Notes: generated from the letters alone by a model not told the origin. A stretch of DNA of 39,199 nt from Oscillospiraceae bacterium (GCA_015068615.1 SVKE01000007.1:1-39199), one strand, 5' to 3'. Positions 1-8,521 are shown, counted from the first letter of the stretch. Translations and numbers: made by a program.

Positions 1-786
1 GCTGTGCACGGCATCCACAATCTGCGTAGCGCATTCCTCTAGGGCCTCCAGCATTTCCTCGGAATCGACATTCACAACCTTGGGAAGGCCGGTCACAAGG
101 CAGCGTCCCTTAATCTCTCTCGACTCTACCTGCGGACGAGGATAGACACAGCCGATTTCTATCTTCAGCCTTTCGGCCGTTCTGTCACCAATCATCATAT
201 TATGCTTTTTGCGAATGTATTTCACAACAGCTTCATCAAATTTATCACCGGCCACCTTAATGGAATTGCTCACAACAATTTCACCCAGGGAAATAACCGC
301 CACATCTGCCGTACCGCCGCCGATATCCACAATCATGTTGCCGTAGGGCTTTGAAATATCAATACCGGCACCAATGGCCGCTGCAATGGGCTCTTCTATG
401 ATATAGGTCTTGCTGGCACCTGCCTGCATGGCCGCATCGTGCACCGCACGCTCCTCCACGCCGGTTGCCTGACTGGGAATACAAATCATAACTCTGGGCT
501 TAAAAAACCGATTTTTGCAAACCTTTTTCAGAAAATAACGAATCATTTTCTCCGTGGTATCATAATCAGAAATCACACCGTCACGCAAGGGGCGAATTGC
601 CACAATGTTGCCCGGCGTACGTCCAATCATGTTCTGGGCCTCAGAACCCACCTTTAAAACCTTCCCTGTATTGGTATCAATGGCAACAACGCTGGGCTCC
701 TTTAACACAACGCCCTTTCCCTTCACATATACCAAAATGGTCGCTGTTCCTAAATCAATACCAATATCTTGTCCAAAGTTAAACAA
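1..786 (-). CDS. mreB: Rod-shape-determining actin-like protein MreB/Mbl (partial, C-terminus cut)
   Basis: Bacterial actin homolog that forms membrane-bound filaments guiding lateral cell-wall synthesis. The first 262 residues are present; the rest lies beyond the left edge. Visible ATPase motifs are IGIDLGTATILVYVKGKG near the N-terminus (phosphate 1), VDIGGGTADVAV around residue 160 (phosphate 2), and the conserved IGRTPGNIVAIRPLRDGVI and IEEPIAAAIGAG segments. The start is a TTG at 786 (reads M-F-N-F-G-Q-D-I-G) with a good AGGAGG-like site 8-12 bases upstream. An excellent promoter lies upstream (870-898). Several Clostridia carry both mreB and mbl, and this fragment alone does not separate the two; membership of the family is certain. 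Confidence 0.93.
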   Translation of the reverse strand, partial: MFNFGQDIGIDLGTATILVYVKGKGVVLKEPSVVAIDTNTGKVLKVGSEAQNMIGRTPGNIVAIRPLRDGVISDYDTTEKMIRYFLKKVCKNRFFKPRVMICIPSQATGVEERAVHDAAMQAGASKTYIIEEPIAAAIGAGIDISKPYGNMIVDIGGGTADVAVISLGEIVVSNSIKVAGDKFDEAVVKYIRKKHNMMIGDRTAERLKIEIGCVYPRPQVESREIKGRCLVTGLPKVVNVDSEEMLEALEECATQIVDAVHS

Positions 787-869
787 GTCCTTCCCTCCTC
801 ATCGCCTTTCGGCTGTTTTTATATAAAACAGTTTATTTTTCTCTGATGCAACGTAAGAGCATTTATTTT

Positions 870-898
870 ATTATACAAAATTTTTATTTCAGTTGCAA
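870..898 (-). promoter_or_regulatory. Sigma-A type promoter of mreB/mbl
   Basis: On the minus strand TTGCAA (898-893), a 17-base spacer, then TATAAT (875-870). It lies about 85 bases upstream of the TTG start, leaving a moderately long 5' leader in which no known riboswitch was recognised. Confidence 0.7.
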
Positions 899-906
899 TC
901 CCTTTT

Positions 907-1575
907 TCATTTTTTATAACAATTCTTTTTCCCGGCAGGACAAACGCTGATGCAAATCCCGCAGACAGCGCCACGCCCAATACGTTGATAGGCTTGCTTC
1001 ATATGGCTGCTGCAGGCCTGCCTGTCTAAAATACTGTTGCCACCCTCGCCATAGGCAGCTCCGGAAATTGCCATCGCGGGGCAGGCCTTCACACAGACCG
1101 AGCAACCTTCACAAGGGCTTTCTGTGGAGATTGGCAAAAATCCGGCAGACACATCCAGGTCTGTCAGCACCGTAACAAGCCGTACCCGCGGTCCATACAC
1201 ATTCGAGAGAAACAAAGCACTGCGCCCAATCACACCCAGTCCTGCCGCCACCGCTGCCTGCTTGTGCGAAAACAGGCCGGAAAGACCTTCTATGCTCTGT
1301 GAGGCCGGCACCGATACATAGCGTCCGCCGCGACTCTCCAAAAATAGGCCGGCCATCAGCGCCAGCCTGTCCAGGTGTGCGTTCACCGTCCGATAATGGT
1401 GAAAATATGTATGCGTCGGCCCCTGTGCCACCGTATCGAGTACTGCATCGGAAAGGTGCACACAAATGCTCACCGCATAGGAAAGGTCTTTATATTCCGC
1501 TGGCGGCACAACGCGGGAAAACCCCACCTCAGAGGCTCCGGCATCAAGTAGCTTCTGTCGCAATTCATTAACCAT
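907..1575 (-). CDS. QueG-like 4Fe-4S double-cluster protein, short form
   Basis: Resembles the C-terminal iron-sulfur part and neighbouring domain of epoxyqueuosine reductase QueG. Two cysteine clusters sit near the C-terminus: CEGCSVCVKACP (CxxCxxCxxxCP) and, about 50 residues later, CGICISVCPAGKKNC. With about 222 residues it is far shorter than QueG (about 350-380) and has no HEAT-repeat tail, so the tRNA reductase role is doubtful. Related short proteins in anaerobes are usually annotated only as 4Fe-4S double-cluster proteins. The ATG at 1575 overlaps the recN stop (ATGGTTAA), suggesting translational coupling; a TTG at 1587 in the same frame is an alternative start. It occupies the place after recN where spoIVB is commonly found in Bacillota. 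Confidence 0.7.
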   Translation of the reverse strand: MVNELRQKLLDAGASEVGFSRVVPPAEYKDLSYAVSICVHLSDAVLDTVAQGPTHTYFHHYRTVNAHLDRLALMAGLFLESRGGRYVSVPASQSIEGLSGLFSHKQAAVAAGLGVIGRSALFLSNVYGPRVRLVTVLTDLDVSAGFLPISTESPCEGCSVCVKACPAMAISGAAYGEGGNSILDRQACSSHMKQAYQRIGRGAVCGICISVCPAGKKNCYKK

Positions 1576-3250
1576 TGGCTTCACCAAACTCTATCAATTC
1601 CTCCGCCTGCTTTAAGGTCGTCTCCGTCACCGCTTCGCCGCTGATCATTCGTGCCAGCTCCCGCAACCGCTCGTCGTGACAAAGAGGTGCAACTCGGGTT
1701 CTGGTTCTGCCGTCCTCCGTCTGCTTGTCAATCAAAAAATGAGTGCCCGCCATGGCAGCAATCTGTGCCAGATGCGTTACGCACAAAACCTGTCTGGCGC
1801 CGGATAAATCTCGTAGCTTGCGCCCGATTTTCTGTGCAGCCGTACCGCTGACACCGGTATCAATCTCGTCAAAAATCAAGGTCTCGGCGCTGTCACCCTT
1901 TGTCAGCACAGACTTAATCGCCAGGGTAATGCGCGACAGCTCACCGCCGGAAACAATTTTACCAAGCGGCCGGTAATCCTCCCCTGAATTGGTCTTTATT
2001 GTAAAGGATACCTGTTCTGCGCCGTATTGGTTTAGCGGCGCCTCTGTCAGCACAATGTTAAAATCTGCCTGCGGCATGTTCAAAAAATGCAGATTTTCAT
2101 TGATGCCCTGCACGACGGCACGCACCGCATGCTTACGCAGGGCTGTCAGTGTGCCGGCGCTTTCTGAGACCTTTTTTCTTGCCTCCTCTAAGAGCTCTAA
2201 AAGCTGCTCCTTGCGTTCCTCTGCATGCTGCAAGGCCGCAAGCTCGTCCTCTGCCTCCGCAAGATGCGCCAACACATCCTCCACGGTGGCACCGTATTTA
2301 CGCTTTAAGCGGTAAATTAAATCCAGTCTCTCTTCAATTTCGTCAACAGGCTGCTCATCCTCTGCCAAACGCTCGAAATATCCGCGTAAAAAGCGGGAAA
2401 CCTCTTCTGTCTCCTCCAGCATCAGCTGCAAACGCTCTGACTGCCGGGAAAGCTCCGGGTCAAAATCTCCGGCGGCCGACAGCGCCTCTGCCGCCACCGC
2501 CAGCGCCTGGCGCGCGTCCGTTCCCTCGGGATTATCCGAAAGAGCAGAGAGACCGCTGGCCACATATTGCTCCAGCTTTTTTTTATGATTGATGATATCC
2601 CGCCGTTTCTTCAGCTCGTCCTCCTCCTCAGGAGAAAGAGCCGCATCGCGGATTTCATTAATTTCATAGGTTAATAAATCCATTCTCCGAAGCTTTTCTG
2701 CCTCATCAATATCGGCCTGCTCCGTTTCGCGCAGAAGGCTTTTCCACGCCTTGTAATCAGCCTGATATGCTGCCAGCGCCCGTGCTCCCGGCTCCTTTAA
2801 AAAGCCGTCAAGATAATGAATGTGTGCCGCTTGATCTAAAAGCGTCTGGCTGTCGCGCTGCCCGTGGATGTTCACCAGGAGCTTGCCGGCCTCCTTCAGC
2901 TCCGCCAGCGTTACCGTGCGTCCGGCGATGCGGCAAATGTTCTTTCCGTCGCGAAGAATTTGACGGGATATAAGCAAGCTGCCATCCTCCTCCGGTGCAA
3001 AACCTGCCTCTCCTAAAAGAGCAGCCGTCTCCCCGTCCTCCACGTAAAACAGGCCGCTGACCTCCGCTCGGTCGGCACCGTGCCGAATGAGCTCACGGTT
3101 TGCCCGCTCTCCTAAGAGCAGGTTGATTGAGCCAATTAAGATAGACTTGCCGGCACCGGTCTCACCGGTGAGCACATTCAGTCCGTTCTGAAACTCTATT
3201 TCCACATCATCCAAAAGAGCGATGTTTCGGATATGAAGGGCAAAAAGCAT
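1568..3250 (-). CDS. recN: DNA repair protein RecN
   Basis: SMC-like ATPase that acts early in double-strand-break repair. At 560 residues it has normal family length. Walker A is GETGAGKS near residue 30, the signature segment is VSGGELSRITLAIK around residue 430, and Walker B is LIFDEIDTGVSG around residue 460. Between the two nucleotide-binding halves lies a long, charged, heptad-rich coiled-coil stretch (roughly residues 150-370). The start ATG at 3250 has a clear AGGAGG site. It is the third gene of an apparent nadK-argR-recN operon, a typical Bacillota arrangement. Confidence 0.97.
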   Translation of the reverse strand: MLFALHIRNIALLDDVEIEFQNGLNVLTGETGAGKSILIGSINLLLGERANRELIRHGADRAEVSGLFYVEDGETAALLGEAGFAPEEDGSLLISRQILRDGKNICRIAGRTVTLAELKEAGKLLVNIHGQRDSQTLLDQAAHIHYLDGFLKEPGARALAAYQADYKAWKSLLRETEQADIDEAEKLRRMDLLTYEINEIRDAALSPEEEDELKKRRDIINHKKKLEQYVASGLSALSDNPEGTDARQALAVAAEALSAAGDFDPELSRQSERLQLMLEETEEVSRFLRGYFERLAEDEQPVDEIEERLDLIYRLKRKYGATVEDVLAHLAEAEDELAALQHAEERKEQLLELLEEARKKVSESAGTLTALRKHAVRAVVQGINENLHFLNMPQADFNIVLTEAPLNQYGAEQVSFTIKTNSGEDYRPLGKIVSGGELSRITLAIKSVLTKGDSAETLIFDEIDTGVSGTAAQKIGRKLRDLSGARQVLCVTHLAQIAAMAGTHFLIDKQTEDGRTRTRVAPLCHDERLRELARMISGEAVTETTLKQAEELIEFGEANG

Positions 3251-3278
3251 CTTCTGTTCCTCCTGCGAGTCTGCAAAT

Positions 3279-3725
3279 TTACAGCAGCGCCTTAATGCGT
3301 CCGGTCAGCTGCAGCGCAGCCTCCTCGCTGCGTGTCACACAAAAAATCGTATCATCACCGGCCAGCGTCCCCACAATTTCCTGCAGAGAAAGGGCGTCTA
3401 ACACCGCCGCTGCGGCTTGCGCCATGCCGGAATGTGTTTTAATCACGGCAAGGTTCTGGGCAAAATCCACCGAGATGACCGCCCGGCTTAAAATCAAAAG
3501 GTGCTTGGAGGGGTGCTCCTCGCCCGGTGCCTGGGGCTGGACATATTTATAAATGCCGGATTCTCCCAGCGCCTTCGTCAGCTTTAATTCCTTAATATCG
3601 CGGGATACCGTTGCCTGCGTGACATCAAAGCCCTCTTTTTTCAGCAAAAGAGCCAGCTCCTCTTGCGTGGCAACCTCCCGGTCCTTAATCAGCTCTAAAA
3701 TAGTCGCGTGTCTTTTCTGTTTCAT
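3279..3725 (-). CDS. argR: Arginine repressor ArgR/AhrC
   Basis: Arginine-responsive regulator of arginine synthesis and catabolism genes; in the family it works as a hexamer. It is 148 residues, the usual length. The N-terminal winged helix-turn-helix (about residues 1-70) contains the typical VTQATVSRDIKELKL recognition segment. The C-terminal half is the oligomerisation and arginine-binding domain with the GDDTIFCVTRS motif, whose acidic pair contacts arginine. It lies 3 bases downstream of nadK and 28 bases upstream of recN, so the three are probably cotranscribed. This position between nadK and recN is conserved in Clostridia and Bacilli. Confidence 0.96.
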   Translation of the reverse strand: MKQKRHATILELIKDREVATQEELALLLKKEGFDVTQATVSRDIKELKLTKALGESGIYKYVQPQAPGEEHPSKHLLILSRAVISVDFAQNLAVIKTHSGMAQAAAAVLDALSLQEIVGTLAGDDTIFCVTRSEEAALQLTGRIKALL

Positions 3726-3728
3726 GGC

Positions 3729-4586
3729 TTAGCGCTCCTTTCCGAGAAGCTTTTGGTGCAACACCGTGTAAAACCGACTTCCTTTTAGTCTGATTAAACG
3801 GGCCGTGTTGTCAGATTTTTGAATGGTAAGGGTATCCCCCGGGAAAAATTCCGTTTCACCCTGTCCGTCGGCAGTCACCATGGCCGGCAGCGGGTTTGTT
3901 TTGCTAACCGTCATAGTAATGGTTCGCACATCAGGCACCACAAGATTTTTGGCATACAGCTTATGGGGGCAAATCGGTGTAATTAAAAAGCTGCTGAGTG
4001 CCGGATCCACAATCGGCCCGCCGGCAGACATGGAATAAGCCGTAGAACCGGTGGGCGTTGCAACAATCATGCCGTCTGCCTTAAAATCGTCCACAAATTC
4101 GCCATCTATGCATACGTTTAAGTCAATCAGTCTGGTGCCGCAGCTGCGGGCTAAAACAATGTCGTTTAAGGCCTCAAAGGCAAGGCTCTCTCCCGTCGCC
4201 TTTTGTAGGCTGCCGTGAATCATCATCCGCTTTTCAATGGTATACCGGCCGGCTAAAAAGAGCTCCAGACTCTCGCAAATTTCCTCCCGCTCTACCTCGG
4301 CCAAAAAGCCCAGATGCCCCAAATTCACGCCCAGAACCGGCAACTTATATTGCGCCGCCTCCCGAGCTGCACGCAAAAGCGTACCGTCACCGCCCAAAGC
4401 AACGACAGAGGACACCCCCTCATACAGAGCCTCCGGCGCCTGATAGTCAGAAAGCTCCGGCAAGGCTGCGGAAAAATCCCGGCTCACAGTTAGCTGTACC
4501 CGCCCCTGCAGGCACGCTAAAACCTGCCTGGTATACAAAAGCTCCGGATCACGATCAATATTAGGTATAATTAAAATACGGTTCAT
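3729..4586 (-). CDS. nadK: NAD kinase
   Basis: Phosphorylates NAD+ to NADP+ with ATP or polyphosphate. At 285 residues it has family length. The GGDGTLLRAAR motif (about residue 63) carries the catalytic Asp and nucleotide-binding glycines; the second diagnostic block is DGMIVATPTGSTAYSMSAGG, followed by NDIVLARS-type and TADGQ segments. The start chosen is the ATG at 4586 (MNRILIIPN), with GATGAGG just upstream; an in-frame ATG at 4616 would add an unconserved ten-residue leader. It is the first gene of the nadK-argR-recN operon and has its own promoter at 4629-4658. The tlyA gene often found upstream in Bacillota is absent. Confidence 0.96.
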   Translation of the reverse strand: MNRILIIPNIDRDPELLYTRQVLACLQGRVQLTVSRDFSAALPELSDYQAPEALYEGVSSVVALGGDGTLLRAAREAAQYKLPVLGVNLGHLGFLAEVEREEICESLELFLAGRYTIEKRMMIHGSLQKATGESLAFEALNDIVLARSCGTRLIDLNVCIDGEFVDDFKADGMIVATPTGSTAYSMSAGGPIVDPALSSFLITPICPHKLYAKNLVVPDVRTITMTVSKTNPLPAMVTADGQGETEFFPGDTLTIQKSDNTARLIRLKGSRFYTVLHQKLLGKER

Positions 4587-4628
4587 ACACCTCATCCTAA
4601 CGGATTTAATATACAATCTTCCAGTTTA

Positions 4629-4658
4629 AGTATATCATACCGAATGTTTTTTTGTCAA
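4629..4658 (-). promoter_or_regulatory. Promoter of the nadK-argR-recN operon
   Basis: Minus-strand TTGACA (4658-4653), an 18-base spacer and TATACT (4634-4629), the latter preceded by TGA, giving an extended -10. It lies about 45 bases upstream of the nadK start. The remaining sequence up to the plus-strand promoter at 4869 (about 4660-4865) shows no gene; only an unremarkable short palindrome (GCAGGAG/CTCCTGC) is visible near 4845. Confidence 0.7.
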
Positions 4659-4868
4659 CGCAAAATAAAATGAATTTCACACCCGGCCGGTACACGGGCA
4701 AAATAGAGATTCCATACAAAAAACACGGGCGTGCTGCATGTTTCTGCGGCCGGCCATGTATAGCGGAGGTTCTTTTGCGCTTGTCACTTCGCTCCGCCTG
4801 ACATAAGAACTGCTATGTTAGGGGCTTTTATACTCGCTCTTAATCAGCAGGAGCCTCCTGCCTCATGC

Positions 4869-4897
4869 TTGACAATTTTTCCGTAAAGGTCTATAAT
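4869..4897 (+). promoter_or_regulatory. Consensus sigma-A promoter of the phosphoglycerate-mutase-like gene
   Basis: Perfect hexamers: TTGACA at 4869-4874, a 17-base spacer, TATAAT at 4892-4897. The expected transcript start near 4904 leaves about 40 bases of leader before the GGAGG site of the gene at 4946. A match this close to consensus suggests strong constitutive expression. Confidence 0.85.
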
Positions 4898-4945
4898 ACT
4901 GACAGAAACTTTTTTAAAACGTACATGAGTTTTGGAGGAAGCGAC

Positions 4946-6151
4946 ATGAAATATGTAGTATTTTTAGGCGACGGTATGGCAGACTTCCCTTGCGATGCTT
5001 TGGGCGGCAAGACACCCCTTGAGCTTGCCGAAAAGCCGCAAATGGATGCCCTGGCAGAAAAAGGCACGCAGGGCCTTGCAAAAACCGTTGATGACAGCTT
5101 AAAACCCGGTAGTGACGTAGCCAACCTGAGCGTGTTGGGCTACGACCCGCTCCTTTGCTATAGCGGCCGCTCGCCTCTGGAGGCACTTTCCATTGGTGTG
5201 GAGTTAAAGCCCACGGATATCACCTTCCGCGCCAATCTTGTGAGCCTTTCGGAGGAGGATACATACAGCGAGAAAACCATGCTGGATTACAGCGCCGGCG
5301 AAATCACCACAGAAGAAGCAGCGCAGCTGATCAGGCATCTTCAGGAGCATCTTCATATGCCCGGCTTTTCTCTCTATTGCGGTATCAGCTACCGGCATCT
5401 TCTGGTGTGGGATGCAGGCTCTTTAGATGTATCCTTGACACCGCCCCATGACATCTCAAAAAAGAAGATTGCCGACCATCTGCCCTCCGGCAGCTATGGC
5501 GAGCTACTCCTTACCATTATGGAAAAGAGCCATGCCCTGTTAAAGGATCACCCCGTAAATGTCGACCGCAAGCGCCGCGGCCTTGCACCGGCAGATTCCC
5601 TATGGATATGGGGTGAGGGCACAAAGCCCGCACTGGATTCCTTCCGCGAAAAATTCGGTGTGAAGGCCAGCATGATTTCTGCCGTTGATTTGCTAAAGGG
5701 CATCGGAGTCGGCACAGGTATGCAGGTAGTAGAGGTGCCGGGTGCCACGGGCAACATTGACACAAACTTTGATGGCAAGGCAGAGGCTGCCATCCGCGAA
5801 CTAAAGAGTGGGCAGGAATTAGTCTATATTCATGTCGAGGCGCCGGATGAATGCGGTCACCACGGTCAGGCCGATTTGAAGGTCCGCGCCATAGAGCTGT
5901 TTGATAAAAAAATTGTAACACCTGTAATGGCGTATCTTGAAGAAAGCGGCGAGGCATACCGGGTGCTCGTTATGCCCGACCACCCCACACCGCTGGCACT
6001 CATGACCCATGTGAAGGATCCCGTCCCCTTCATTTTATACGAAAAGGGACAGACGGAGGGCTCCGGCCTTTCCTACACAGAAAAGAATGCCGAAAAAACC
6101 GGTGTTTACATTGAAAAAGGATGTACCCTGATGAAGGAATTGCTTAAATAA
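4946..6151 (+). CDS. apgM: Archaeal-type cofactor-independent phosphoglycerate mutase homolog (possible homoserine kinase)
   Basis: Alkaline-phosphatase-fold metalloenzyme family that interconverts 3- and 2-phosphoglycerate. The family also contains a branch (the 'proposed homoserine kinase' model) thought to replace ThrB in some bacteria. The product is about 401 residues. Visible metal-site segments are VVFLGDGMADFP at the N-terminus, GSDVANLSVLGYDP with the nucleophile Ser, HVEAPDECGHHGQ, and MPDHPTPLALMTH. The start is the ATG at 4946 with GGAGGAAG upstream; an in-frame ATG at 4865 would overlap the promoter. A bidirectional terminator follows directly. Whether it is a glycolytic mutase or a homoserine kinase cannot be settled here; the nearby metA makes the second option worth testing. 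Confidence 0.9.
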   Translation: MKYVVFLGDGMADFPCDALGGKTPLELAEKPQMDALAEKGTQGLAKTVDDSLKPGSDVANLSVLGYDPLLCYSGRSPLEALSIGVELKPTDITFRANLVSLSEEDTYSEKTMLDYSAGEITTEEAAQLIRHLQEHLHMPGFSLYCGISYRHLLVWDAGSLDVSLTPPHDISKKKIADHLPSGSYGELLLTIMEKSHALLKDHPVNVDRKRRGLAPADSLWIWGEGTKPALDSFREKFGVKASMISAVDLLKGIGVGTGMQVVEVPGATGNIDTNFDGKAEAAIRELKSGQELVYIHVEAPDECGHHGQADLKVRAIELFDKKIVTPVMAYLEESGEAYRVLVMPDHPTPLALMTHVKDPVPFILYEKGQTEGSGLSYTEKNAEKTGVYIEKGCTLMKELLK

Positions 6152-6187
6152 AAAAGGGGCTGTAGCAAACGCTACAGCCCCTTTTTC
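6151..6187. terminator. Bidirectional rho-independent terminator
   Basis: Perfect stem GGGGCTGTAGC / GCTACAGCCCC with an AAAC loop, flanked by an A-run on the left and a T-run on the right. It serves the mutase-like gene on the plus strand and the convergent kinase-like gene on the minus strand. Confidence 0.9.
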
Positions 6188-6198
6188 ATATTTTCTCC

Positions 6199-7065
6199 CT
6201 ATCTAATCACCTGCATCGCGGTTTCAACGGCCTTTTTAGATATATCGCACCGCAAAAGATAGACCGGAACAGTTTTCATCAGCTCCCCAATCAAGCCAAG
6301 GCAGGCTTCTGCCAGCTCCGGCATAACAGGCTGCCGTACCGCATCGTACATCCGCCATACAGCCTCCATCGGATCCATCGGGATAAGGCTGCAGACCTCC
6401 CCGCGCTCTAAAAAGACGATGGCACGCAAGGGTACGCAAACATTCGTATGAATAGAGCTTTTTCCGCTCCACGGCGCTCCGCACAACTGCGGCACACCAT
6501 CCATAATGCGGACGATTGGCATATCGTCATTTACAATCACCGTCTCCGGCATAAAATGCTTCCAAAGGGTAGTATGGGTCGATTTTCCCGTACCGGAGGG
6601 CGCAGAAAAGAGCACGCCCTGATTCTGATAGGCCAGGGAGGAGGCGTGAATGATAAAGCCCTCAACGTACAAAAGGGCATATTTGAGCACCTCGCTGATT
6701 AAATGATACGGCCGCTTGTCCGGCCCAAGAATGTGAAGCAACTCCGGCGGGCAAAACCATGCCTCCACCGTGCGAAAGCCGGCAGAAGCCACCATGAGAT
6801 TCAGAATCTCCGGCGAAATCTCATCGGCCTGTTCAAAAAAAGCATAGCCTCCGCCAGAGCGCCGATACCAGTAGCGCTTGTTCACCTCGGCAAGCAGTGT
6901 GCCCTCCGGCGCCTGCAGGCCGGTGCAGCCGAAATGAAAGGTAAAGCGGATATCCGGCTCAGCAACGGGCTCAACCTTATAAAAGGAAAGCTGATACACA
7001 GATTCTGCATCCAGACAATCCTCACATTCAATTGTCAGTCCTGCAATTCGATAAAAAAGTGACAT
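6199..7065 (-). CDS. HPr-kinase / PEP-carboxykinase-like P-loop protein
   Basis: About 288 residues. The central part has a P-loop SAPSGTGKSTHTTLW, then VNDDMPIV (acidic metal-binding pair) and CGAPWSGKSS, the pattern of the HPrK/PEPCK-ATP kinase superfamily. The N-terminal about 110 residues look like the mixed-fold domain seen in HprK-related proteins encoded beside peptide-modification clusters. No HPr, PqqD or radical SAM maturase gene is adjacent, so the substrate is unknown. The ATG at 7065 is preferred because the AAGGG site is 10 bases upstream; a TTG at 7071 is also in frame. It has its own promoter (7103-7132) and the shared terminator at 6151, so it forms a single-gene unit. Confidence 0.7.
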   Translation of the reverse strand: MSLFYRIAGLTIECEDCLDAESVYQLSFYKVEPVAEPDIRFTFHFGCTGLQAPEGTLLAEVNKRYWYRRSGGGYAFFEQADEISPEILNLMVASAGFRTVEAWFCPPELLHILGPDKRPYHLISEVLKYALLYVEGFIIHASSLAYQNQGVLFSAPSGTGKSTHTTLWKHFMPETVIVNDDMPIVRIMDGVPQLCGAPWSGKSSIHTNVCVPLRAIVFLERGEVCSLIPMDPMEAVWRMYDAVRQPVMPELAEACLGLIGELMKTVPVYLLRCDISKKAVETAMQVIR

Positions 7066-7102
7066 ATACAAGATACCCTTTCTGCCGTTAGTATCGTTCC
7101 AT

Positions 7103-7132
7103 ATTGTACCACGAATGCTGCCTGCTTGTCAA
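7103..7132 (-). promoter_or_regulatory. Promoter of the HPr-kinase-like gene
   Basis: Minus-strand TTGACA (7132-7127), an 18-base spacer, TACAAT (7108-7103), about 38 bases upstream of the preferred ATG at 7065. Confidence 0.7.
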
Positions 7133-7181
7133 TGCCCTTTCTCTCTGTCGCCGCAGAGCCACAGTTTCTCCATTTTGGGAC

Positions 7182-7210
7182 TTGTTTTTATCCGCCGTTT
7201 ATGTTACAAT
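7182..7210 (+). promoter_or_regulatory. Promoter of tyrS
   Basis: TTGTTT (7182-7187), a 17-base spacer, TACAAT (7205-7210). Only about 33 bases separate the expected transcript start from the tyrS start codon, which leaves no room for a T-box leader. Confidence 0.65.
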
Positions 7211-7249
7211 ATTAAAATAGCATAGAATTTACATTAAGGAGCGAGTTCG

Positions 7250-8467
7250 TTGACAAACGTATTTGATATTTTAAAAGAGCGCGAATTGATTGCCCAGACA
7301 ACTCATGAGGAGGAAATCCGTGAGCTGTTAGGCCGGGAAAAGGTCACCTTTTATATCGGCTTTGATCCCACGGCAGACAGCCTACATGTCGGCCATTTTC
7401 TGCAGATGGTGGTCATGCGACACATGCAGAACGCCGGTCACAGACCCATTGCCCTGGTTGGCGGCGGCACAGCCATGGTCGGCGATCCCTCCGGCCGGAC
7501 TGATATGCGCCAGATGATGACCGTGGAAACCATTAATCACAACAGCGAATGCTTTAAAAAACAGCTTTCCACCATTGTGGATTTTTCCGAAGGCAAGGCC
7601 ATTATGGTCAACAATGCCGACTGGCTGCGTGATCTCAACTACATTGAGTTTCTGCGGGATATCGGCGCCTGCTTTTCTGTCAATGAAATGCTGCGTGCAA
7701 AATGCTTCCAGACTCGCTTAGAAAAGGGACTTTCCTTTATTGAATTTAACTATATGCTGATGCAGAGCTATGACTTTTTGATGTTAAATAAAGAATACGG
7801 CTGTAAGCTGGAGCTCGGTGGTGATGACCAATGGAGCAACATTCTGGGCGGTATCGATTTGGTTCGCCGCAAGGAAAACAAGCAGGCCTACGGCATGACC
7901 TTTGCCCTGCTCACCACCTCTGACGGCAAGAAGATGGGTAAAACCGCCAAGGGCGCCCTTTGGCTCGACCCTGAAAAAACCTCGCCCTATGAGTTTTATC
8001 AATACTTCAGAAATGTAAATGACGAGGACGTAATCCGCTGCTTAAAGCTGATTACCTTTGTGCCTATGGACGAAATTCGCCGCTTAGAGAAGCTGACCGG
8101 CCAGGAGCTCAACGAGGCCAAGCGCATTCTGGCATTTGAGGTCACGAAGCTGGTTCATGGTGAGGCCGAGGCCAAAAAAGCCATGGAAACTGCCGAAGGC
8201 ATTTTTGGTAAGGGCGGCAACATCGAAAACATGCCCTCCACCACCATAAGCCTGACCGAGGCTGATTACGGCCTGCTTGATATCATGCAGACTGCCGGCC
8301 TGATTCCCTCTAAAGGTGAGGGACGCCGCCTGATTGAACAGGGCGGTGTTTCGGTAAACGATGAAAAAATCACAGATACGGCCCACCGCTTGACGGCTGA
8401 TGCCCTGCGCGAGGGTGTCATCATCAAAAAAGGCAAGAAGGTCTATCACAGAGTGATTGGAGAATAA
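7250..8467 (+). CDS. tyrS: Tyrosyl-tRNA synthetase
   Basis: Class I aminoacyl-tRNA synthetase that charges tRNA-Tyr. It is 405 residues, the usual bacterial length. The HIGH-type motif is seen in [15 protein letters not shown] (about residues 35-50), the tyrosine-binding MLMQSYDF and QWSNILGG segments follow, and the KMSKS loop reads KKMGKT (about residue 228). An S4 RNA-binding domain occupies the last about 65 residues ([17 protein letters not shown]). The start is TTG at 7250 with AAGGAG eight bases upstream. No T-box precedes it, unlike many Bacillota tyrS genes, so control by uncharged tRNA is not evident. Confidence 0.97.
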   Translation: MTNVFDILKERELIAQTTHEEEIRELLGREKVTFYIGFDPTADSLHVGHFLQMVVMRHMQNAGHRPIALVGGGTAMVGDPSGRTDMRQMMTVETINHNSECFKKQLSTIVDFSEGKAIMVNNADWLRDLNYIEFLRDIGACFSVNEMLRAKCFQTRLEKGLSFIEFNYMLMQSYDFLMLNKEYGCKLELGGDDQWSNILGGIDLVRRKENKQAYGMTFALLTTSDGKKMGKTAKGALWLDPEKTSPYEFYQYFRNVNDEDVIRCLKLITFVPMDEIRRLEKLTGQELNEAKRILAFEVTKLVHGEAEAKKAMETAEGIFGKGGNIENMPSTTISLTEADYGLLDIMQTAGLIPSKGEGRRLIEQGGVSVNDEKITDTAHRLTADALREGVIIKKGKKVYHRVIGE

Positions 8468-8481
8468 AGTAAACAAGCATG

Positions 8482-8521
8482 AAGGCTGCCCGGCGCAAAG
8501 CAGCGCAGGGGCAGCTTTTAT
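8482..8521 (+). terminator. Terminator of tyrS
   Basis: GCTGCCC...GGGCAGC stem with an inner GGCGC/GCGC extension, followed by TTTTA. It lies between the tyrS stop and the metA ribosome binding site. metA may therefore depend on readthrough or on an unrecognised weak promoter. Confidence 0.6.

Noticed and set aside
4660-4865. Possible RNA gene in the interval upstream of the mutase-like gene
   Set aside because: Only a short palindrome and no consistent fold, promoter or terminator pattern could be found; nothing is claimed there.
7072-7249. T-box leader upstream of tyrS
   Set aside because: The promoter at 7182-7210 leaves only about 33 bases of leader. No T-box sequence or antiterminator is present; the same check upstream of serC and trpB was also negative.
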